From the NCBI GenBank assembly GCA_009760855.2, contig WPIO01000048.1:2453001-2517000 (forward strand): a DNA stretch of 64,000 bases, in the 5' to 3' direction. This document shows positions 1 through 10,077 of the stretch, piece by piece. Made by a program: the position numbers and the translations under genes. The notes beneath the pieces are model-generated. The model was not told the DNA's origin. It was given only the letters and a program-made list of their open reading frames with translations, and made no database searches. Position 1 is the first letter of the stretch. Each line of letters starts with the position of its first letter. This DNA is from Cristatella mucedo. Its lineage: Eukaryota > Bryozoa > Phylactolaemata > Cristatellidae.

Positions 1-734
1 AACCATTGATGATCTTTAGGTCTGATTATGATCTGGCTAATAAAGCATTCCAAGGTGCAATCATGACTGCAAGGTTTCAGAGGCAATACTTTAGTCTGGG
101 ACCAAAAGCCTGCTGGAAACGCCTCATGCTCAGTGGACCATGAAGGCCCTGTTCTTTTGGAAAAGCCGCATAGGGCACTTTCTTCGGAAATCAACCGCCT
201 AGGGTGCCGACGCAAGTGGTCGAATCACTGGTATCTAGTTCCTAGTGCTGAGGTGGTGTAGCCATGTATTTATCCTGCATCCAGTTGGCCAATAGTAGGG
301 CATCGGCGTGGCCGTGGAATGGTACCGTGATGACGTCAATGATTAACTCAAAAGGGCATTATCAGTGTAGAGGTTTTGCTGCCATAAACAAGTAGAGTCC
401 ACTTCTACCTTATGACGTCTTGCCCTCTAGATTGGCACGCAGAGGCACGATAAGGTAGGCCAAGGTGAACTTGTGCCAGGTATGGGTCATGAGGCTGCTG
501 GGATCTTTAATTGTGGCTGGCATACTGTTTTCTGCGTGGAGCTGTGCTGGCCGCTAATGCTCCCCATACCCGGGTAAGAGTGGCTTCTGGTTGCACCTAT
601 CTTCCGAACGTTCAGGCGTGCTCGGTACACGATTCACCGAGCTGTGAACGACAAGCAAAGTCCGACAGATTGGAAGTGACTGTGCTTGAATCCGGTTTGT
701 TCCTGGGCAGCATCTGCCCCCGAGTCTCAGCCCG
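1..734. other. No recognisable gene or repeat, apart from one weak exon candidate
   Basis: Mixed-composition sequence. The only hint is a short open stretch ending at 573 (VLAANAPHTR before a gtaaga donor) that could be an upstream SDR exon; see findings. No repeat family could be named. Confidence 0.4.
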
Positions 735-743
735 TGCTAAAGG

Positions 744-840
744 CCTCGTAATTCACTGCATGTGTCGTGGGTTCGAGTCTTACTGCAGGCGATCCTTTTA
801 TTGCCCACTGCAAAAGGGATGTTGGCTGCTAAGGCTTTGT
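744..840 (+). repeat. SINE-2 fragment (tRNA-derived), degenerate
   Basis: Contains gtcgtgggttcgagtctta and gcgatccttttattgccca, matching the B-box and body of SINE-2 seen better at 48693-48873 and 52763-52940. The A-box part is decayed and the tail is lost. Confidence 0.6.
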
Positions 841-2290
841 TGGCGTAGTGTATTCGTTGATGGTTAACACCTGGTTAGGTTATGACTTTTTACTTGTTCC
901 ACCAACGTACGAGAGAGTGCAAGAGAAGAAGACTGGGAGAGATGGTCTGATCAGGCCGAACGGCAGTGTAAGCCCAAGCAGGTGGGAGAAGTGTCCTTAG
1001 TCTGCTGCAGCAAGGCAGAAGTGGGTTAGAGCATGTTTGCCCTCAAGAGATTGGCCTCACAGCTGGCAAGAGTTTGGGTATCCAGCGGTTGCTACATCAC
1101 TGTCGGCCTAGGGGGTAAGTTCAGAGGCAGTGTGAACTTAGCCGCGACACAAAAAACCGTTAAAAAGCAGGCATTGGAATATAGCAATGCAATCCAAGCG
1201 AAGTTCAGAATAGCACCGGTCGATTGGTCAGTGGCGCCACGGTATAAAGCAGCCTCTCAAAAGCGTGCTGGTGCTCTTCTGTAAGTGCCGAGTTGTGAGT
1301 AAACTGTGTCGGGTCTTGAGCAGTGAGATTAGTTGGCTGTCAAGACCACGTCATTGGTATGCATGGCCATTTTAGCTGAGCTTCTGTGTAGCGCGAGGTG
1401 GGAGGACAGGTTGCTAGCCGACATTGAGGATCAATTTGATGCACCGACGGTCAGATCAGTGTGATGTTCGTGGGCACTGATGCAGAACCCTTTGTGAGTG
1501 GCAGTACAGGACTAATGAACAAGATAGATATGACCATTGAATCAGGAAGACCTGACCATGTTGCCATGGTGACGGTAAGTTTTCAGTGGCATCTCAGGGG
1601 GCGACTTGCTGATACAACTAAAAACTCAAAGCAGGCTGTGGGCTTTTATCGCAGCAAAAACCAAGTAGCAAGTCTCGAGTCCACAAATGACAAATGTGAG
1701 GCTGCTCCACAAGCGTCAAGAGCTCTCACCGGCAGGTCACAGGCAGTCACGTGGTACTATCGTCAAGAGTCCACAATTCCTTGCGATGTGACAACCTTTG
1801 ATTAGGAAGTTGGTTTTATCACCATTCAATTTGACACAGTTTGTTGCCATCCAATTGCAAGTTTTGGAAACACATGCAGCAAAAGAGCTGAGAGAGTTAA
1901 TGCTGATTAAGTTAGGGGGTGTCGAAGAACTGGCGTGTCATCTGCATTCATCGATAGCCTAGATTGTGCTTAGCAAGTACATCGACAAGAGGGAGAGTAT
2001 AGATTGGGAAAAGAAGTTAACAAAACATAGATCCCTAGATACGCATACTTTAGGGGCTGTTCAGACGACCATTGCAGCTTGACACAAATTCACTGGAGTC
2101 ATTCACGGTGGTATGACTTAAGTCATTGCAAAAGCTGACATCTCGAGCAATGGTTGTTGCTTGTGGATTTTTTTGGCGATTAGCAGATATCGGAGAGCTG
2201 CAATCTTCATTTTAGCACGGTCGTGTTATGTCCCAGTAACCCTCTGTAATTATGTACTGCCTGAACACAGTTTTTTTATAGCACATTCAA
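841..2290. other. Unassigned sequence with short uninformative ORFs
   Basis: Open frames at 1033-1284 and 1461-1805 (plus) do not resemble any family I know and lack exon-like context beyond incidental gtaagt motifs (1112, 1574). No repeat recognised. Confidence 0.35.
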
Positions 2291-2331
2291 AGCCTAAGCA
2301 GCTTTCGGTACGCATTTGGTAGCAAACAGGT
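2291..2331 (-). mobile_element. LINE B 3' UTR scrap
   Basis: cagctttcggtacgcatttg matches the 3' UTR of LINE B in minus orientation (compare 8208-8440 and 35860-35900). Only about 40 bases remain. Confidence 0.5.
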
Positions 2332-2599
2332 TTATAATGGGTGGTGAGTTATCCTTCTAGAGTTGGCCTTGGCATTTGAGCTGATTAGAGCTCTAGATCG
2401 TGGAGCAGTTAAGTGTATGTGGTTGTTGTTGAATGCCCTTAACCCTCTGTTGCTGCCGAATAGAATTCTTTACTTTGTGGGTACAGACTCGTTCTGTTTA
2501 GGCCTTATCATCTTCTTTGCTGCCATATTCTGCTACTGTCGGCATACCTTCATGCTTTGGTGCTGCACCCACAAGTAGCTAGCAGTGATACAAGGTTCA

Positions 2600-3460
2600 G
2601 GCATCGCCAGTATTCGGCTCTCGTCGGCTAAGACTAGCACCGTTGTCAGCCGGTTTTGGCGCCCTAGCATTTACAAGAGGAAGGCGCTGCACTCGGTCTG
2701 TAACAGTTTCAAAGATGCAAGTAAGCTTTCTTAGGCATTTCCGGGCTTCTGCCAACGGCGACAACCCACCATCTACATTCTTAATGACGTCACCATCCAG
2801 CAGCCGACTTCTAAGGATGAGCTTGCACTGCCAGCCCATCACGTAGATTATGAAAGCCCATGCACTGTGTAGCTCGGTCGAACCAGAAGCGAACAATGGC
2901 GGAGACAGCAGTGTCCGAAGAGCTCAGTATCCAGCAGGCCTCCAGCTCGCCAGCAGACCGCTTAGCTAAAGTGGGCAGATGTCGAGAGAGTCGGAACGCC
3001 TGCCTGCAGAGGCACACCCGTTCCTTTTTCGAAGGGGCTGGCAGTTAGGCTGGTCCAGTCCTCGCCGGCATAGATAGTCCAATCTGGGCAGGAGGAACCT
3101 CCGCAGGGCATTAGGCTTCTGGCTGGGAGCACGGAGAGAGTCCTGCACAGTGTTGATGTCTCCTGTAAGGAATTGGCAAGCCGGCCGTGAAGGTGCTGAG
3201 ATGCAGGCAGTACAGCTGAGCCGACACTGGGCTCGGCAGGCCTGCCGAGCACCACTTCTCAGCATGCAAGCACAGGTCCATGGTGGAAAGCCGCATCCTC
3301 TGCTGCTCATACTGCTGCTGCAGTCCGTCGGGTAGAACGGAGAAGATAGCCAGATCGTCCGTGAGTGCCAAGACCGCAATGGCTGGGTAGCCAATTTGGA
3401 AGCCAGGGCTGCCTGAGCCAGGAACGATCGAGCGATGGACTGATGGACTCCGTGGCGTGA
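2600..3460 (-). pseudogene. Reverse transcriptase remnant of an R2/NeSL-like non-LTR retrotransposon
   Basis: Minus-strand translation gives, in one frame, IAVLALTDDLAIFSVLPDGL followed by QQQYEQQRMRLSTMDLCLHA, which looks like the RT catalytic block ('L-A-[FY]-ADD-...-S-x-x-G-L-Q...L') with the A of ADD replaced by T. In a second frame LRAPSQKPNALRRFLLPRLD follows, matching the 'APLKP-Q-[RK]-x-x-[IL]L-R-x-x-L-[LI]PRL-x-H' thumb motif typical of R2/NeSL-clade elements. Further frames (2811-3017, 2597-2896) carry the rest in shifted pieces. Several frameshifts and stops mean it is dead. This lineage is different from LINE A and B. The region is more GC-rich than its flanks. Confidence 0.5.
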
Positions 3461-3465
3461 GAGAT

Positions 3466-3490
3466 GACCTGACCTGACCTGACCTGACCA
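3466..3490. repeat. (GACCT)n short tandem repeat
   Basis: Four perfect gacct units and a fifth ending gacca, at the 5' edge of the RT remnant. Confidence 0.9.
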
Positions 3491-4464
3491 TTACCTGAGA
3501 GGATCGATGGTAGCTGATCAACCAAACTGCTACCTCTTGATGACGGGAACACTATGGTTTTGATGTTGCACGACTTTCAGCATGACAAATGAGTCAGTGT
3601 ACAGTCAATAAAACCACAGTAGTCCTTGCCAGCATCCACTTTACGCAGGGCCAGCAAGAGAGATGAGCTTGACTGTGGCTCACTGACCAGAGAGCAGGCT
3701 ACTGCGGTCAGGCTCAGGCGGCCAGATCAGAAATTGTGCATAAATCGGGTTAGACGAATAAATAGTGCCATGCTCACAAACCTGCTTATCACAGCTATTT
3801 CGTAAGTGATCTTAAGTGTGAAGTCACTAGCCATTCTCTAAGATTATAATTGCTCGCATATCTAGTGTGTAGGGATCTCCTATCTTCCTGTTTATCGACC
3901 TTCACCGCTGAGTTCTTCTGCTGCCAGTCTGCTGTTCTATTGGCTAAGAGTAAACCGCCGCCAAATGGCCATAAGGCGTATCTATCTACCTGCATAGTGT
4001 GATGTCTTTATTGTGATTCGAAGTCGGAACCGTTGGCCCGTCAGAAGTATGCTGCCAAGTTGGGAAACAAAGTCTTGAAATAAGGCTTTTAGCTTCTACC
4101 CCCAAGTATAATTTCTTTCGTCAGCATACAATGCTGTTGTTGACCGTCACCAGTCACGAATATGGTGAGTGCTTCTTCTTGACGGATGAATTCACTCACA
4201 AGTTTCTGCATTTTTTTTCATTTTAAGCACAGACTTTCTGCTCTCAGCCATTTCATCCAACGGTCACCCGTGCTTGTGATGGTACAGCTAGGTCGTTTCT
4301 GCAATGCCTACTATTTGCTAGAGGCCTTTGGCTGCTTTCCACGTGCTGCATCCTCTGGAGTTTGTAAATGAGCTCATTCAATCACGCACTTTTTTAGTTA
4401 TTAAAATTCTCACTGGATGCACGTATGCCTCAATAGTGGTGTCGGTGATGCTTTTATGCTGCAG
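3491..4464. other. Flank and intron upstream of the SDR terminal exon
   Basis: No domain-like translation on the plus strand. A good donor (aatatg|gtgagt) occurs at about 4164, but the preceding codons (HTMLLLTVTSHEY) do not match SDR42E sequence. A pyrimidine-rich stretch precedes the acceptor at 4464. Confidence 0.4.
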
Positions 4465-4728
4465 GTTTACAAAATAGGAGTCACTCACTACTTCTCCGTG
4501 GAAAAGGCAAGGAAGCAGCTTTTATATGAGCCTCTCTATCAAAATGACATGTCAGACGTAGCCAAGCTTTATCGTCAGCAGCGGCTCGCCTCCAAAGGAA
4601 GTATGCTGAGCAGCAGGAGTCGTACTGCCAATACTTGGAGATCTAGTCTAAAGAGCCAAATTCTAAACATCATGTGCTGCCTTGCTTTCGTATGTTTACT
4701 GTTGTCACTTCTACCGGCCACATCATGA
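4465..4728 (+). CDS. Terminal exon of an SDR42E-like (3-beta-HSD superfamily) protein
   Basis: This exon encodes VYKIGVTHYFSVEKARKQLL, then YEPLYQNDMSDVAKLYRQQR, a polar linker and a hydrophobic C-terminal segment (IMCCLAFVCLLLSLLPATS) that looks like a membrane anchor. The block VYK-x-GVTHYFS-x-EKA-[RK]-K-x-L-x-YEP is the conserved C-terminal signature of SDR42E-type short-chain dehydrogenases related to 3-beta-hydroxysteroid dehydrogenase, NAD(P)-dependent enzymes of steroid/sterol metabolism, normally with C-terminal membrane segments. The acceptor is ttttatgctgcag|GTTTAC, phase 0; the frame upstream is unrelated. The catalytic YxxxK and the Rossmann fold must lie in earlier exons, which I could not place in 1-4464. 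The gene is therefore partial here, or it is a 3' fragment. Stop codon at 4726-4728. Confidence 0.75.
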   Translation, partial: VYKIGVTHYFSVEKARKQLLYEPLYQNDMSDVAKLYRQQRLASKGSMLSSRSRTANTWRSSLKSQILNIMCCLAFVCLLLSLLPATS

Positions 4729-5960
4729 TGGATGTGAATCAGTGGGCATCAGAAGTGCTGCACTGATGCTTTGTCCTACAGGACAGAGATTTTGAGGCAT
4801 CTAATTAATGATCCAATGCACAGCCATTCAACTGTATCGTGTCACGATGCTGGGTGTTTTTAATATGCGTGTCTAATGTAACGTTGGAAGTATGGTACTG
4901 CCTGCATGCCTTATAGGGGGTAACTTTTTAACATCAGGTGTGCAGCTTGATCTCCTTGCTATGAGAACCTATTCTTGCTTTCTTCACTGAAGAGGGGCTG
5001 GTGGGCTGGCTGCAACTCGGCAAGTGCATCGCAGACAGTGATTGCAACCGCCTCTCTCCTCTCTGCAAGGCGGAGAATTTTTTTTATTTATATCCAACGC
5101 GACTCTATTCGAACTGATACAAACTAGAAGACCGAAACTCACTACTGAGTGGACACAACCAGGAAGTGGAAATAAGCAACTATTACCCTTGTGTTGTTTG
5201 ATTAATAAGCCACCTTGCTGCCACAATACCGTTATAGATATAATCTGTAATCAAGACAAGCCTTCTCACCGACATATTATGCACAAGGTGTACTGATTAT
5301 TAAGTAGTTTCCAAGTCTGCCTTTGCCGTGCATATTTTCCCAAAAGCCTCCGTGTTCAGCACAATCATCAGCATATCTGCGATGAATGGTCAACATGTCA
5401 ACTTCTTATGTCTGCAAGCCCTAAAGTGTATCAAACATATTGAACAAATGGACGCAGTGATGTAGACTGCCTCGTTTCGCACGAGCACCAAAGTACTGCT
5501 TTGAGCTCATGCTGTATTATTTTGCAGGCTGTAGTCAGTGTACGAAGTTACTAATCTACTATAATAAGCTTAGTTTAACAGTTGTTCCATTTATTAGTAA
5601 GTCGTAGTCGTGGACTTAATATTTTCCACAAGTCTTTTGTGTTGTATTTTTAGTCGCACAACAAGGGTACTGCAATGATCGAGTGTCAAAAAGGGAGTGA
5701 GATAATTTACTAATTTGCAAGTATAGCTCCAATCTGATTCGCGTCCTGCAGCTGGAAACCCTACAATGAAGCCCGCTGTCAGTATACGTAGCAGTTGTTG
5801 CCGGGGCTCTTTTTTTCTGCTACATTAGTAGTAGTCGGCTGTAGAATCAGCCGACCTTTAGCTTATATTGTGTTGCTTCGGCGACGTGCATGAAGTTTTC
5901 TAGCAAATTGGCCTCCTCGAGCCTGTACCAAATATCACGTCAGGCCATTGTTTAAGTCAC
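4729..5960. other. Unassigned AT-rich sequence downstream of the SDR exon
   Basis: No repeat family, RNA gene or coding signal recognised. Short ORFs on both strands look random. Confidence 0.4.
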
Positions 5961-5965
5961 CGAGA

Positions 5966-6415
5966 TTATTTATCGCGGTGTGCTACCCGTTCTTGCAATG
6001 CCCGTAGCGATCCCGTTTCAGACGGACCGGAGTGCCTCGGAGTCTGGGTAGGGCACCTTCGGCACGCAGCAGCTTCGAAATGTCGCTCCAAGAGGAATGC
6101 TACCAATAGGTTTCGATGGGCCTGGTCCTCCCGGGCAAGTTTCCGCCATGGGCCCACCTTCGGGCTTTTCAAAAGTGGGACACCAGCTGCTACTATGGCA
6201 TTTACAAAGAAAGATCCTGCTGATGCTCGTCCGGTGCAGAGCAGACTACGATTCCACCATGAAGGGGCAATATTAGTAAGAGGCGCTAAAAAGTCCTTCA
6301 GCTCGAAGCTCATTAAGTTGATCGCCGAATCGGAATTTGCTTCTAGATGCGGTCGCTGTCTTTCTTTAGACGAAGCTAAATTTTTCTGAGATGGAAATTG
6401 TGAAGCTGCTGCCAA
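5966..6415 (-). other. Unrecognised 149-codon open frame in a GC-richer island
   Basis: A minus-strand frame from 6415 to 5966 and an adjoining one at 6555-6941 sit in sequence more GC-rich than its surroundings. The translations (for example LKDFLAPLTNIAPSWWNRSL) match no family I know. There is no clear acceptor or start context. It could be a decayed mobile-element ORF or chance. Function not assigned. Confidence 0.2.
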
Positions 6416-6941
6416 AATAACTTGACTTGAAGCTTTGCGGACGACCTCAGTAGGGGTAACCGAGAGCTTTGGAATGAGACTGGAAAGGTGTGCCGAGTTT
6501 TCGGGCGCTGAGTTGAGGGGGTCCCTATGTACGGGGGGCCTAAGGTTTTTCCTGCTATTTTAGAAGGGCTGCGGAGCATTTTGGCGAAATTTTAAAGTAA
6601 ATGCCATATACTCGTGTGTCACTTTCCCACTCCTGGTTGTCGTTTAGTTCTCGATCGTCAACCTCGACTCTCGACCCTTCCTCTTCGGGTAGCTCGTTGT
6701 GCGAGTCGGCTATGTGTTGAGCTACGTGTCTCTCACCGACCTCACGCCTTTCCCAGGGAGAGCCTGCAATCAATGCATGCCTGTACCTAAAGCACGATGA
6801 CTGTTGTGCACGAGTTTCGGGTTGCCGCAGGCCTGTGCCCATCGCTGTCGTAACCACGAGTTCGCTGAAAATGCATGAGGTATTCGCCGTCGCGAGCACA
6901 TGATTGTAATAGTAATAATAGCAGTAGATCGTTTGTGTCAC

Positions 6942-7344
6942 ATCTTAAGTCGACAAATTCTCTTATCCGGGCGCTTTGAAACTTGCTGCAAGAGATTCAG
7001 TGGGGTTTATGCGACTATATGACTACGAACTAGCATCATCGCTAGCTAGAAGTGCAGTACTAAAGGTGCCTTAAACCGACATTTTCGTTTATTTTATTGA
7101 AGATGAAGAGAATAGTGATAGCGACATTATTTGAATGCATTAAGAAATTGCTTGCACTCAGCAGATGTAGTTTGTCTGGCACGTGCTCACTCACAATTGG
7201 TCTAGCCAACAAGTACACCGTCAAAGCGTCTGTTACGATGTTGGAGGCTTACATAGGCTCCGTTACGATGTTCGAGGCTCATCGCATGCATTCACCTTGG
7301 CCTTGGCCACCAAATGCGAGCGCCTTAGTAATTTCATGCGTCTC
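6942..7344. other. Unassigned interval
   Basis: No coding or repeat signal recognised before the LINE B fragment at 7345. Confidence 0.35.
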
Positions 7345-7418
7345 CGTCTGCAACTCCGCAAAGCCACAAAGACTATGTGGGTGTTACGCAGGAAAGCTTT
7401 GTACAGCGCACTCACAGC
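7345..7418 (-). mobile_element. LINE B 3' end, left part (split by a LINE A insertion)
   Basis: ctccgtctgcaactccgcaa and gtgggtgttacgcaggaaag match the end of LINE B in minus orientation. The sequence stops at ...cacagcct, resumes at 8208 after a LINE A, and the two halves join to the uninterrupted LINE B consensus. Confidence 0.8.
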
Positions 7419-8207
7419 CTAAACTTCATAACATTGCTAAAATTCGGGCTTGTTTAGATAAGGATACCACGTCCAAGTTGGTCCATGCATTCGTGACATA
7501 CTGTCTCGACTTCTGCAACTCACTGCTTACTGGCCTACCAGCATGTGCGATCAGGCGATTGCAGCTGGTGCAAAACTCGGCAGCTAGACTTCTCTGTCGT
7601 GAGCGTCGCAGTTGCCACAATACTCCACTTCTCGCCGACCTGCACTGACTACCAGTCAAGCAACGGATTGACTTCAAGGTTTTGTCGCTCACTTTTAGGT
7701 CCCTTCATTCTTTGGCTCCAGCCTATCTCTCAGATATACTACCCTATCAGGCCAAGCATCGTACCACCCGCTTTTTGGAATCCAACAGTGTACAAATATC
7801 TCGTACAAACCTTAAATCCGTTGGAAACCGTGCATTTAGTTCATATGCTCCCAAAGCCTGGAAATCCCTACCGACCTGCGTCAGAACATCCCCTGACCTG
7901 ACCACATTTAAAAGGAACTTAAAAATACACCTATTTAGGACAGCATTTAGTGGGTCCCTATGATTCATCCTTGATGTGCTTGTGCGTGCTGACACTGTGC
8001 ATGCTGCCACTAACCACATGTGCATGCTGACCGTGTGCATGTCACCCCTAACCATATTATTCATTTTGTCTGTTTTTCAAGCATGATTTTACTTATCATT
8101 CAATTGCATTTCCCTTTGCAGAAATATAAAGCGCATAGAAAGAGATTGAGTTCTCTGAGGGCGCTTTATCAAGTGCATTATTATCATTATTATTATTATT
8201 ATTATTA
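7419..8207 (+). mobile_element. LINE A, 5'-truncated copy inserted in LINE B
   Basis: Encodes the C-terminal part of the LINE A reverse transcriptase ORF: LHNIAKIRACLDKDTTSKLV, SRLDFCNSLLTGLP-like, NSAARLLCRERRSCH, LPVKQRIDFKVLSLT-like, ending near 7963 (FKRNLKIHLFRTAFSGSL). The frame is split by a stop after LLADLH and by a shift near 7670. The 3' UTR ends with the stem-loop agagattgagttctctgagg, then ggcgctttatcaagtgcatt and a (TTA)n tail to 8207. CR1/L2/Rex1-type non-LTR retrotransposon. Confidence 0.88.
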
Positions 8208-8440
8208 AGCGACTTTAGGTACGCATTCGGTAGCCAACAGACTTCGTCTCAAGCACCAAAGAGAAAGTGGGAAGCAAAGCAGAGTCAGGAGAGCAGTCGA
8301 GGTAGTGAGTAGAATGGAAGTAGCAGCTCAGGATCGCTGGAAAGGATGAGCCATACTCGGCAGCAGGAGAGTAGTTGTCGTTGCGTAATAATCGTGGAAG
8401 CGAGTTTCACAGTCTAGGACCTGCAGAGCAAGTGACTAGA
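8208..8440 (-). mobile_element. LINE B 3' region, right part
   Basis: Continues the copy interrupted at 7418: ttaggtacgcattcggtagc through ctaggacctgcagagcaag, minus orientation, corresponding to the 3' UTR and end of the ORF. Confidence 0.8.
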
Positions 8441-9387
8441 TTATTAAATTAGCAGGCTTTGCGTCCGACAGTACGTGGCAATCGAGGAGGAGGGGGATCC
8501 GAGCTCCATTTCCATCCGAGCTCCATTTCCGTCTGAAGCTGGCGGGGGGGGGGGGCCTCCCCCACCCATGCCGCGGCTTCGTAGAGCTCTTTAGGACCGA
8601 AGAAAATCGCATCCATGGCAGATTGGTGGTGTTGCCTCCTCCCCACAGCTCGGATAAGCAAGGCTGATCTGGCTAGTGCTACAGCTTTTAAGCCCCACTG
8701 GTCTGGGCAGGGGGGTGGGTGGCCCGGCGTGCGGGACGGTGCGGCATAAATGATCCGACTCGTCCTTTGGTAGCTTAGCTCCGTTTCGGGTTCGGGTGGG
8801 GTTGGGAGCTAGAGGTACAGGCCCAGCTGATTCGATCCGAGAGCAGCCGCGCGGCAATTAATTGGCACCTGGTCTGAAAACTAAGCGAACCGAAATAATA
8901 ACTCTGCCAACACTTAGGAAGAAATTCGGACTCTTTCTTAATCAGTGTAAGGCTCCATATGGAAATAGCAGTACTGACTGTTACAGCCGGTAGCTACTAT
9001 CCAGCTAGCTCTTGAGCTTTTAAGCATGGCTGTTGAAAGTGGTCAGGAAATAAAGGCACCGGTGTCACACTAATGGAATGCATGTTCATTCTCGGCTCAC
9101 TGGTTTGAAACATGCATGTATACCTTTAGCATACTTTAAATGCTTTCTTATTTTGTTAGTCTTGAACTTTATCTTTAATTCAATGCTTTGGTGAGCTATA
9201 AAACCGTCGGATCCACAAACAAGCTTAATTGCTTAATGCAATGTCATCTCAGTACTCAGTAACGAGGTCCTCGTGTACCTTGGGATTTTTCTGACCTCAT
9301 TTCGATTCCACGTGGAACGGAAAACATTGTCCCTCCTCGTTCTGGGTAATTTTAACAATCATTTGACCATTCAAGTGACGACTCAGA
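8441..9387. other. Unassigned sequence with a G12 homopolymer
   Basis: Includes a small direct repeat (ccgagctccatttcc twice near 8508-8530) and a run of G around 8546-8557. No gene recognised; the minus-strand ORFs 8449-8857 are low-complexity Pro/Arg-rich frames. Confidence 0.4.
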
Positions 9388-9464
9388 TAATAATAATAAT
9401 AATAATAATAATATTAATAATGCACTTGATAAAGCACCCTCAGAGAACTCAATCTCTTTTTAGT
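9388..9464 (-). mobile_element. LINE A tail-only insertion
   Basis: (TAA)n followed by tgcacttgataaagcaccct and cagagaactcaatctctttt: only the last ~75 bases of LINE A, minus strand. A severely 5'-truncated insertion. Confidence 0.85.
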
Positions 9465-9989
9465 TGACACATTTTGTGCACTGACTGACTCATTTTCAAT
9501 TGTGACTTATGTTGATGACCCCATTAACAAAAGGGGTCAACATTTGATCAAATATTATCCCACTATTTTAAGCTATCGTTTCCTATGATCACTAAATTCT
9601 GGAAATTTAACCTTATGCGGATCTCATTCAGCCTGCAGCCCTTGTGCCCTCCCTCGCATCCAAGATGTCTGTGTGTGGATCAGGGAAAGAATAAGGTATT
9701 TGGCATTGACGCCGTCTCCACGAAAATATCTTACTCGCCATAAATCGCCCAAAAATCTCTCCGACGATTCCACACGGATAAAATATATCATGACACTAGC
9801 AAACAGTCTTGGCTGGATTGCAGTTGTGACTATATAGAACTGTGTGCCCTTTCACCAGACGGTCAATTGTTTGATACTGTGTTAGTTACAATAACTAGCT
9901 TTACATAGCGAAAGCTTGAGAAAGGATACAAAAGATCAACACTGACTTCTGTAAGCAATTGTACGAGGAGTGCCGTGAGTCATACTAAT
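9465..9989. other. Unassigned interval
   Basis: No coding or repeat match apart from a short hairpin gacccc/ggggtc near 9517-9538. Confidence 0.35.
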
Positions 9990-10072
9990 CTATCACTGCA
10001 TAGGCCAAGTCTAGCTTCTATAAAAACATAAATCGCCTAAGTGCAGTCCAAGAATGCTGATGTCTCACATCA
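9990..10072 (+). mobile_element. LINE A fragment (linker between endonuclease and RT)
   Basis: ggccaagtctagcttctata and aagaatgctgatgtc match the LINE A region seen at 12060-12135 (minus) and 42290-42375 (plus). Confidence 0.6.
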
Positions 10073-10077
10073 ACAAT

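Noticed and set aside
1461-1805. Plus-strand ORF with an internal gtaagt site
   Set aside because: I tried to fit it to SDR42E upstream sequence (HVDN, YFISDG, LTR-x-E motifs) and found no match.
9517-9538. Short hairpin gacccc...ggggtc, resembling the SPIN end aaaggggtc
   Set aside because: Only six paired bases and no further SPIN sequence on either side.
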